Shown here: positions 1 to 5,138 of the stretch, piece after piece | Numbering within the stretch: the stretch's first letter is position 1 | Layout: the number at the start of each line of letters is the position of its first letter | Assembly: GCA_043766165.1 (NCBI GenBank) | Contig: JAYUIJ010000008.1 | Coordinates: 1-6,198, forward strand | Reading direction: 5' to 3' | Origin: CAIJZX01 sp043766165 | GTDB lineage: Bacteria > Patescibacteriota > Patescibacteriia > SBBC01 > CAIJZX01 | Length of the DNA: 6,198 nucleotides | Translations under genes and position numbers: made by a program | The notes under the pieces: model-generated | Database searches by the model: none | The model's input: only the letters and a program-made list of their open reading frames with translations | Told to the model about the DNA's origin: nothing

Positions 1-157
1 CCCCGAACGAGGCCTGGGGTGTTGCACTAAATTCCTGAACTCACGAGCGTGGTGACGCGATCATACTTCGAACCAAATGATGGCAAGCTGGATAGCAATA
101 TAACATACGTAAGTAAATAGTACTGATTGTTTATCTTTGTTATTACAAATACTATTG

Positions 158-1015
158 TTACGATTGCCTCGGCCGCAGCTTCCTCTCCAACCACAACACC
201 AAAATCAAAATCCCCAGCGTAATCAACCCAATCTTCCGAGCATGCCATTTGCGATTTTCATCAGCAATCTCCCGAACTTTCCAACCTTCGGCGCGATTAA
301 TACTGACCGCGTGTTCATGGAAAACAACCGCATCCGGAATGTACCAAGCCGTGACACCAAGATCTTTTGCTCGTTCAAACCATTCTGATTCCAGGCCGAA
401 GAACATCAGATCCTCATTAAAGTCCCCTACTTCTTCCCACACAGAGCGAGCCATGACTAAACAACTGCCACTCAGCACCGACGCTTGAAACGGCGCGGTA
501 GTAGTGCGACATTGCCAGGCATAAGTAAATGACGGCACCAGCCATGGTAAACCCGGATGCCAATGGCGGGGCCATGGGAATTTATAGGCCAGATTTGCGC
601 CCCAAACGTAGCGACGATTAACAAATGGAAACGCGGTGGTCACAATATCCCCGCCTTGATTCCGTTCGCGCGGCCCGACAACTGTTCGCGGATGCTGTTC
701 AACCCAGTTCAACAACCGATCAAGACTACTCCCTTCGAGAATCATATCCGGATTCAGAAAACATAAAAATTCTCCAGTTGCATGCTTCGCCCCAAAGTTC
801 GCCGCTTTCGTATAGCCAACATTTTCCGGTTGGACAAAATAATGTCCATGCATCCCGCTTTGTTCCATCACTGCTTTCGCGCCGTCACCCGAAGAATTAT
901 CAACCACGATTAATTCAAATGATTGACTGATGGCCACGTGCAACGATCGCAAACAATCCTCCAGCACGTCGGCTGACTGGTAGTTGACGATGATGATAGA
1001 GAGTTTTGGGGTCAT
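158..1015 (-). CDS. GT2-family glycosyltransferase, rhamnosyltransferase-like, C-terminal membrane anchor
   Basis: This 285-residue protein probably transfers a sugar from a nucleotide-sugar donor to a surface polysaccharide or glycolipid at the inner face of the membrane; donor and acceptor cannot be read from the sequence. The GT-A fold is visible in order: LSIIIVNYQS at residues 5-14, VVDNSS at 37-42, NVGYTKAANFG at 65-75, LNPD at 87-90 (the DXD-equivalent metal site), SGSCLVMAR at 182-190 and HEHAVS at 233-238. The acceptor-side motif, usually ED.(D/E), reads LESEW at 208-212, so its first acidic position is shifted or replaced. A hydrophobic helix at about 262-276 followed by a basic tail suggests membrane attachment. 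The ATG at 1015 is chosen because the first beta strand begins five residues later. There is no Shine-Dalgarno sequence. It is transcribed divergently from the 90-residue gene. I am sure of the family and unsure of the substrate. Confidence 0.93.
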   Translation of the reverse strand: MTPKLSIIIVNYQSADVLEDCLRSLHVAISQSFELIVVDNSSGDGAKAVMEQSGMHGHYFVQPENVGYTKAANFGAKHATGEFLCFLNPDMILEGSSLDRLLNWVEQHPRTVVGPRERNQGGDIVTTAFPFVNRRYVWGANLAYKFPWPRHWHPGLPWLVPSFTYAWQCRTTTAPFQASVLSGSCLVMARSVWEEVGDFNEDLMFFGLESEWFERAKDLGVTAWYIPDAVVFHEHAVSINRAEGWKVREIADENRKWHARKIGLITLGILILVLWLERKLRPRQS

Positions 1016-1047
1016 GGTTGCAGTAGAAAGTATACAGTACGCGGGAT

Positions 1048-1075
1048 ATTATGAGAAACACAGTTGTGTTGACAA
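1048..1075 (-). promoter_or_regulatory. Candidate promoter for the glycosyltransferase
   Basis: On the minus strand, TTGTCA (1075-1070) and CATAAT (1053-1048) are 16 bp apart, each matching the sigma-70 consensus at five of six bases. This would give a leader of roughly 25 bases before the ATG at 1015. A second candidate lies closer in: TTCTCA (1057-1052) and TATACT (1034-1029) with a 17 bp spacer, which would give only a very short leader. The -35 box overlaps the opposite-strand -35 box almost completely. Which pair is used cannot be decided from sequence alone. Confidence 0.5.
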
Positions 1076-1096
1076 CGATATTTTTAAGAGTAGAAT
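1069..1096 (+). promoter_or_regulatory. Sigma-70-type promoter for the 90-residue gene
   Basis: A perfect TTGACA -35 box (1069-1074) and a TAGAAT -10 box (1091-1096, five of six) are separated by 16 bp. A start near 1103 would give a leader of about 37 bases carrying the AAGGAG site. This is the best promoter match in the window. It overlaps the promoter of the divergent glycosyltransferase. Confidence 0.75.
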
Positions 1097-1127
1097 GTCA
1101 ATCACGCAATGTAGTCCATTTCAAACC

Positions 1128-1133
1128 AAGGAG
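1128..1133 (+). promoter_or_regulatory. Shine-Dalgarno site AAGGAG
   Basis: AAGGAG lies six bases before the ATG at 1140. It decides the start of the 90-residue protein against an in-frame ATG at 984, which would lie inside the divergent glycosyltransferase and upstream of the promoter. It is the only strong Shine-Dalgarno sequence I found at a gene start in this window. Confidence 0.85.
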
Positions 1134-1139
1134 ATTGTC

Positions 1140-1412
1140 ATGGAAACCAGAAGTTCTTTGAGCGACGCTCAGCTAAGCAGCATCACAGCAGAAATCAGTC
1201 GAGTATTCCGAGATCGAATGTGTGCGCCGGCTGATGTCACCGAGATGCTGTGCGAATGCACTATACCTGGCCAAAATCACCTTGCTAGGTTAGCCAATCT
1301 GAATGTGGTTCTCGACCGCATGGTCAAGGAAGGTAAGATTCGTAACATTCAACCAGCTGGCAAACCAACACAAGAGACCGCTCAATTCTTTGCGACATTT
1401 GTTCCCTGCTAA
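1140..1412 (+). CDS. Small hypothetical protein, 90 residues, possibly winged-helix-like
   Basis: I do not recognise this family. The gene is well supported: it has a consensus promoter, an AAGGAG site at ideal spacing and an intrinsic terminator that begins at its stop codon, so it is a complete single-gene transcription unit. The product is soluble and mostly helical, with likely helices at about residues 12-27, 30-40 and 47-65. The stretch LNVVLDRMVKEGKIRNIQ (54-71), followed by a short strand-like end (QFFATFVP, 82-89), resembles the last helix and wing of winged-helix DNA-binding proteins, but the evidence is weak. Four cysteines (28, 38, 40, 90) do not form a clear zinc motif. It has no signal peptide or membrane segment. 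It is the only plus-strand gene in the window. Confidence 0.82.
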   Translation: METRSSLSDAQLSSITAEISRVFRDRMCAPADVTEMLCECTIPGQNHLARLANLNVVLDRMVKEGKIRNIQPAGKPTQETAQFFATFVPC

Positions 1413-1442
1413 GCCACTGATCTCTCAGAGGCTTTTTTCTTT
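1412..1442 (+). terminator. Intrinsic terminator of the 90-residue gene
   Basis: AGCC-A-CTGA pairs with TCAG-A-GGCT (1412-1420 with 1425-1433) around a TCTC loop, with a single A-A mismatch, and is followed by a run of Ts from 1433. The stem starts at the last base of the TAA stop. On the opposite strand no T-run follows, so it terminates mainly the plus transcript, although the convergent Nudix gene ends only about 20 bases away. Confidence 0.88.
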
Positions 1443-1460
1443 AAGCAAAATACAACTACT

Positions 1461-1868
1461 TTAATTGAACGGGTTGTAGCTAGTCTCAGCCAAGTGTTGC
1501 AATCCTAAAAATTTTGGCTCCGGTAACTTGCCCCAAGAAAACCATTCCCATCGTTCACATTTCTCTGGTTCAAGAATCTTGGCTTCACCACTAAAATAAT
1601 CACACACAACATACAGCGTGATGTAATGTTTTTGTTCTACTGTAAATATGTCATTGGTGAATGTGGTGGTTTTGAGATTCTTCACGTGTACTCCACATTC
1701 CTCCTGCAACTCACGAACAGCTGTTTGCTCAGGCGTCTCACCAAATTCCAAATGACCTCCGGGAAATGCCCAACTTCCGCCGCCATGTGATCCTTTGCGT
1801 AGTTCTAATAACACTTTCCCTTCACGGCGAATAATCACTCCAACACCAACGCGTGGAACATTGTTCAT
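1461..1868 (-). CDS. Nudix hydrolase, NUDT15/MutT-like nucleotide pyrophosphatase
   Basis: This 135-residue protein probably hydrolyses nucleoside triphosphates or a related nucleotide diphosphate in the cytoplasm, for pool sanitation. The Nudix box is complete: G38, then E44, then R52-E53-L-Q-E55-E56-C-G58-V, matching GX5EX7REUXEEXGU. The upstream VGVGVII, RKGSHGGGSW and PGGHLEFGET segments, the downstream EPEKCERWEW (100-109) and the final YNPF resemble the human NUDT15 type of Nudix enzyme as I remember it, pointing to (d)GTP-like substrates; that substrate call is inference. The ATG overlaps the TGA of the methyltransferase gene (ATGA), so translation is probably coupled. There is no Shine-Dalgarno sequence. 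It is the last gene of the minus-strand cluster. Confidence 0.93.
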   Translation of the reverse strand: MNNVPRVGVGVIIRREGKVLLELRKGSHGGGSWAFPGGHLEFGETPEQTAVRELQEECGVHVKNLKTTTFTNDIFTVEQKHYITLYVVCDYFSGEAKILEPEKCERWEWFSWGKLPEPKFLGLQHLAETSYNPFN

Positions 1869-2323
1869 ACGTTTTCTAAAAGTTGATATGCCGCCACTCC
1901 CATAGCTGTTGCTACATTTAGCGATTCTTTTTTTCCGCGCATCGGAATTTCCAGATGCGTATCAGCATATTTTTGTAAAGCCGGACTGACACCTCGAACT
2001 TCATTTCCAACAATGAGGATCAAAGGAAATTTCGGTTTCCATGTAAAAAGATTTTTGGCTTTCGATGTTTGTTCTAAAACAGCAACATGGTAACCGACCT
2101 TTTTCATTTTCTTCAGCCACGTAGCCGGCGATTTCACATACTCCCACGGAAACCATTCTTCTGCACCGAGGGCTACTTTTGATATTCCTTTGTGGGGTGG
2201 CGCGGCCGTGTACCCACTCAAAACAAGCTTGCTTACACCGGCGCCGTCAGCTGTACGGAAAAAGGAACCGACGTTGTAGGTTGAGCGGATGTTATGGGCC
2301 AGGACGATGAGTTCAGGTTTCAC
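1865..2323 (-). CDS. SpoU/TrmH-type RNA 2'-O-methyltransferase (SPOUT)
   Basis: This S-adenosylmethionine-dependent enzyme probably methylates the 2'-OH of a ribose in tRNA or rRNA. All three SPOUT motifs are present: NIRSTYNVGSFFRTAD at 11-26 with the catalytic-type R23; LIVGNEVRGVSP at 103-114; and LEIPMRGKKESLNVATAMG at 124-142, which forms the cofactor knot with S134-L-N136. At 152 residues it is a bare catalytic domain without the N-terminal substrate-binding domain of RlmB-like enzymes, close to the size of TrmL, but the motifs do not tell me the target nucleotide. I chose GTG at 2323 because the conserved sequence begins within a few residues. A longer frame to 2512 would cross the palindrome and the uvrD 3' end and encodes low-complexity, arginine- and glycine-rich sequence. 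Its TGA overlaps the Nudix start. Confidence 0.92.
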   Translation of the reverse strand: MKPELIVLAHNIRSTYNVGSFFRTADGAGVSKLVLSGYTAAPPHKGISKVALGAEEWFPWEYVKSPATWLKKMKKVGYHVAVLEQTSKAKNLFTWKPKFPLILIVGNEVRGVSPALQKYADTHLEIPMRGKKESLNVATAMGVAAYQLLENV

Positions 2324-2329
2324 CGACGT

Positions 2330-2335
2330 ATTGTA
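2330..2335 (-). promoter_or_regulatory. Possible -10 box for a leaderless methyltransferase mRNA
   Basis: TACAAT (five of six to TATAAT) ends six bases before the GTG start on the minus strand, the spacing expected if transcription begins at the start codon itself. There is no recognisable -35 box: that region is occupied by the GC-rich palindrome. The gene may equally be read from the uvrD transcript. Confidence 0.35.
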
Positions 2336-2347
2336 GCATGACCCAGT

Positions 2348-2382
2348 TCCGCAGGGGCGGGTCTGAGACCCGCCCCTGCGGA
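2348..2382. repeat. Perfect 35-bp GC-rich palindrome between uvrD and the methyltransferase gene
   Basis: Two 17-base arms (2348-2364 and 2366-2382) are exact reverse complements around the single base G2365. The core arm is CCGCAGGGGCGGGTC with a TGA triloop. It starts 11 bases after the uvrD stop. No T-run follows on either strand, so it is not a standard intrinsic terminator. Its GC content far exceeds that of the flanks, which suggests a dispersed REP-like element or an mRNA 3'-end stabiliser or attenuator between the two genes. The repeat identity cannot be confirmed from one copy. Confidence 0.85.
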
Positions 2383-2393
2383 GGTGCTGGCCA

Positions 2394-4529
2394 TTACCAC
2401 GAACTCTTCGTCTTCCGTGCCTGCTTCTTATCACTATTCGACCGCAACACCCGATCCAACAACCCCCGCGGTTTATTCTCATCATCCAAATCAATAATCG
2501 TGTCAGGATCAACTAAGCTATCTTCGAGAAGTGTTTGCTGTTCAGTCAAATGATACGACTCTAACAATCGGTCAGGAATTTCTTTCAAAAATGGAGATGG
2601 CGATTGTAATTCCATTGACATAGATCTATAGCCGGACGCTAAACTATAACTCAGGAAGAGTTGTTCCTTGGCCCGTGTCACAGCAACATAGAATAACCTC
2701 CGCTCTTCCTGCATCCCACCGTCTTCTGTCAGGGCACGAGGATTTGGGAAATACGCATCGGACAAATGTAAAATGAAAACAGCTTGCCACTCTAATCCTT
2801 TCGCTTGGTGAATCGTTGTCAGTACAATCTTTTCTTGGGCATTCTCTACTTTCTGTTCCGCCACACCGAAACTTTCTTGCAAAGACACTTCAGACAAGAA
2901 TTTCGAAAGACTGTCATACTTTCCGGAAAATACTGCTAGCTGTTCTAAATCTTGCAGTCGATCAGCCGCATCAGGATATTGATTATTCAAATAGTCCTTA
3001 TACTCCCCGTCCATGACTAGGCGCACCAAAGTCTCTGGACCATTTTGCCGTTCATCGATCAGTGATTCAATTGTGCTGCGGAAATTCTTCCAGCCGCTTT
3101 CGCCACGACTTGGTGGAACAAGTTCTTCGAGCACCATGCTGAGCGGATGCATTTCCTCATCTGGCGGACCAAGACGCTCTTGAACCATTTCGAATAGTTG
3201 GCTAGCGGTTTGATCACCAATGCCCACTTGCAAGCGTAATGTCCGCGATAACGCCACTTCATCTTTTGGATTATCGACAACTTTTAAGAACGCGAGGACA
3301 TCTTTAATGTGAGCTCGATCGAAGAAACGTGTGCCACCGCGGAAATCGTATGGTATGTCGCGGCGTGTTAGTTCAAATTCAAGCGCTTGTGAATGATAGG
3401 CAGCACGGAATAAGACCGCAATTTCTTTGAGCGGCACGCCGTCACCACGAAGTTCTAATATTTTCTGAGCAATAAATTCCGCTTCTTGTTCATCGGAAAC
3501 CGCTGGCACAATGATCGGCCGAATGCTGCCTTCACGAACATGTTTCAGTTTTTTTGGAAATTGTTCCGTGTTGTTCTTGATAATTTCGTTGGCAACGTCG
3601 AGCACCGGCTGCGTTGAACGATAATTCGTTTCAAGCATGAAGGTCTTTGCTCCAGCGAACTTCTTCGGGAAATCTAGAATGTTACTAATATCGGCACCGC
3701 GGAAAGAGTAAATAGACTGCGCGTCGTCACCAACGACGAGAAGATTATTGTGGACTTTGCTGAGGAGTTCAACAATTGCTGCTTGTAAATGGTTTGTATC
3801 TTGATATTCATCGACAAGGATGTAGCGAAACTGTTGGCCCAATGCTGCTCGAACATTTTCATGATCACGTAATAACTTCAATAGATTTGAAAGAAGATCA
3901 TCGAAGTCCATTAAATTATTTTTCTTCTTTCGATCTTCGTACGCACGATGCACTGTGGCTAAATCATCAGCAATTTTAGCAAACTCCGGTTTATAGTCAG
4001 TCACGAGCTCTTCCATTGGCACATTGGTATTTTTTGAGAGTGACATTAATCCATTAATAACGCCGGTCGATGGAAAACGCGTCTTCTTTGTATCAATACG
4101 CAATGACTTTACACACAGAGAAATCAAGTCCTTGCTATCTTCTTCATCGAGAATAGTGAAGTTATTATCATAACCAATGACACGGGCATATTTTCGCAAC
4201 AGTACATTCGCCACATGGTGAAATGTTCCGCCCCATAGTGTTTTAGGATATGCCCCGAGCAGTTCTTCAACTCGGTACATCATTTCTTTGGCGGCTTTGT
4301 TCGTGAAGGTTACCAGCAAAATGTTTTCTGGCTGAACGCCTTTCTCAATGAGATACGCGACACGGTAAACAATGGTTCGTGTCTTCCCCGATCCCGCGCC
4401 AGCTAAAACCAAACACGGTCCATCGCCATGAAGAACAACATTGAGCTGTTCTTCGTTCAATTCAGCGCTATAATCAATCTTGAAATCTTTCGGATCGAAC
4501 GTTTTCTTTATAACGTATGGTGTTGACAT
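2394..4529 (-). CDS. uvrD: UvrD/PcrA-type superfamily 1 DNA helicase
   Basis: This 711-residue ATP-dependent 3'-to-5' helicase probably acts in nucleotide excision repair, mismatch repair and removal of recombinase from stalled forks, as known for UvrD/PcrA. The motifs are complete and in order: Q motif LNEEQ (24-28), Walker A AGAGSGKT (43-50), Ia TFTNKAAKEM (74-83), II VDEYQDT (239-245), III VVGDDAQSIYSFRGAD (265-280), IV TNYRS (301-305), V TTIHQAKGLEW (571-581) and VI VAVTRAK (615-621). Its length is typical of the family. The C-terminus ends in a basic tail. The ATG at 4529 is the first after the TAA of an upstream partial copy and lies eight bases after a TATAAT, so the mRNA may be leaderless. 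PcrA and Rep are the close alternatives; the family is certain. Confidence 0.97.
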   Translation of the reverse strand: MSTPYVIKKTFDPKDFKIDYSAELNEEQLNVVLHGDGPCLVLAGAGSGKTRTIVYRVAYLIEKGVQPENILLVTFTNKAAKEMMYRVEELLGAYPKTLWGGTFHHVANVLLRKYARVIGYDNNFTILDEEDSKDLISLCVKSLRIDTKKTRFPSTGVINGLMSLSKNTNVPMEELVTDYKPEFAKIADDLATVHRAYEDRKKKNNLMDFDDLLSNLLKLLRDHENVRAALGQQFRYILVDEYQDTNHLQAAIVELLSKVHNNLLVVGDDAQSIYSFRGADISNILDFPKKFAGAKTFMLETNYRSTQPVLDVANEIIKNNTEQFPKKLKHVREGSIRPIIVPAVSDEQEAEFIAQKILELRGDGVPLKEIAVLFRAAYHSQALEFELTRRDIPYDFRGGTRFFDRAHIKDVLAFLKVVDNPKDEVALSRTLRLQVGIGDQTASQLFEMVQERLGPPDEEMHPLSMVLEELVPPSRGESGWKNFRSTIESLIDERQNGPETLVRLVMDGEYKDYLNNQYPDAADRLQDLEQLAVFSGKYDSLSKFLSEVSLQESFGVAEQKVENAQEKIVLTTIHQAKGLEWQAVFILHLSDAYFPNPRALTEDGGMQEERRLFYVAVTRAKEQLFLSYSLASGYRSMSMELQSPSPFLKEIPDRLLESYHLTEQQTLLEDSLVDPDTIIDLDDENKPRGLLDRVLRSNSDKKQARKTKSSW

Positions 4530-4537
4530 GAAACAGT

Positions 4538-4543
4538 ATTATA
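4538..4543 (-). promoter_or_regulatory. -10 box (TATAAT) just upstream of uvrD
   Basis: A perfect TATAAT on the minus strand ends eight bases before the uvrD ATG, so transcription would start within about two bases of the start codon. The best -35 candidate, TTGTAA (4569-4564), is 20 bp away, longer than ideal. The box also contains the TAA stop of the duplicated uvrD 5' fragment. No Shine-Dalgarno sequence precedes the ATG, which fits a leaderless mRNA. Confidence 0.5.
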
Positions 4544-4625
4544 GAAACCGAGACGATGAATAATTACAAGATGGTGAGTCCATCGAACCATCGAATGACT
4601 TTTTGATAACGTATGGAGTCGACAT
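4539..4625 (-). pseudogene. Duplicated 5' fragment of uvrD (28 codons)
   Basis: Starting at the ATG at 4625, the frame reads MSTPYVIKKSFD, against MSTPYVIKKTFD at the uvrD start. Eleven of twelve residues agree, and I count 29 of 36 identical bases, with most differences at third codon positions. Similarity also extends upstream of the ATG (ATAA-ACTGT against ATAATACTGT). After codon 12 it diverges into an unrelated serine-rich tail, which contains a tandem CCATCGAA pair (4580-4595, plus-strand reading), and stops at TAA 4541-4539, nine bases before the real uvrD ATG. The two ATGs are exactly 96 bases apart. I read it as the remnant of a second, diverged uvrD allele. It might also act as a short upstream reading frame. 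Confidence 0.8.
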
Positions 4626-4650
4626 TGGTGACAGTTTATCAGAGTTTTGG

Positions 4651-4676
4651 AAAATAAAACACTAATAGCAAAAGTG
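4651..4676 (-). terminator. Weak terminator-like element after the DUF3883 frame
   Basis: On the minus strand CACT and AGTG (4676-4673 and 4663-4660) can form a 4-bp stem followed by TTTTATTTT. The position after the DUF3883 stop is right, but the stem is very short, so this is tentative. Confidence 0.25.
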
Positions 4677-4685
4677 AAGGATGCT

Positions 4686-5138
4686 TTACTTCTCTTTTAC
4701 TATGTACTGAACAGGCGTTATTTCATTTTGTTCTAACACTTCTGGACTAGAATAGACCTTGGCTTGAGGAATGTCATCAGAAACTAAGACTCGGTAAATA
4801 AAAGCGTTCTCGATATGTTCCTGAAGAAACCTCAGTTCATTTCTGGAGAGGTAATAAGGAGAGGCCAGGGAAGTTGTAGTGCTTTTTACTTCAATATACT
4901 TCTCATTCCCATTTTCAAAAAATGATAAAACATCATATCCCAGCCCATCTCCAATTTCAGCTGCAACGTGGCGAACTCTTGCAGCTAAGTCCTTTCTACC
5001 AATAGATTCAAAAAACTCTTATTCCATAATAACTGCTACTTCCTCGCCCTTTAACCCAGTTAACTTCCTCTTTTTGTTTATTTCTTCCCAATTATCAATT
5101 TTTCTCGCTGCTCTATAGAGTCTTTCAGGAGGTGTCAC
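4686..5138 (-). pseudogene. DUF3883-domain protein (PD-(D/E)XK-like), broken by an in-frame TAA
   Basis: Read from GTG at 5138, the frame has 150 codons, of which codon 40 is TAA (5021-5019). The rest is clearly a DUF3883 domain: RVRHVAAEIGDGLGYDVLSF (54-73), KYIEVKSTTT (80-89) and PYYLSRNELRFL (94-105), then FIYRVLV (113-119). Members of this family, related to the C-terminus of plant NO VEIN, occur with helicases and nucleases and show a PD-(D/E)XK-like core; D69, E83 and K85 are the matching residues and are intact. No in-frame ATG, GTG or TTG follows the TAA before the domain, so it could not easily be restarted. It begins directly after, and in frame with, the TAA of the membrane-protein gene, with no Shine-Dalgarno site. 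It may thus be the C-terminal half of that protein. A base-call error at the TAA is possible. Confidence 0.85.

Noticed and set aside
3..38. Plus-strand frame ending in TGA at the left edge, possibly the tail of a gene outside the window
   Set aside because: Only eleven codons are visible and nothing in them identifies a family.
60..80. TTCGAACC, similar to a tRNA T-loop
   Set aside because: The flanking bases do not form a T-stem on either strand, and no acceptor or anticodon arm fits.
27..248. Minus-strand open frame overlapping the glycosyltransferase 3' end
   Set aside because: It lies in another frame over a well-supported gene and its peptide has no recognisable features.
984..1139. 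Extended start for the 90-residue protein
   Set aside because: The ATG at 984 lies inside the divergent glycosyltransferase and upstream of the promoter, whereas AAGGAG precedes the ATG at 1140 at ideal spacing.
2348..2382. Intrinsic terminator after uvrD
   Set aside because: The stem is strong but no T-run follows on either strand.
1865..2512. Longer methyltransferase frame starting at 2512
   Set aside because: The extra N-terminus overlaps the uvrD 3' end, passes through the palindrome and encodes arginine- and glycine-rich low-complexity sequence, while SPOUT homology begins just after the GTG at 2323.
5019..5021. Reassignment of TAA to an amino acid
   Set aside because: TAA ends uvrD, the Nudix gene, the glycosyltransferase gene and the 90-residue gene at the expected places, so recoding of the whole genome is not credible.
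4879..5118. Plus-strand open frame opposite the DUF3883 sequence
   Set aside because: It is antisense to a clearly recognisable domain and its peptide is low-complexity hydrophobic and serine-rich.
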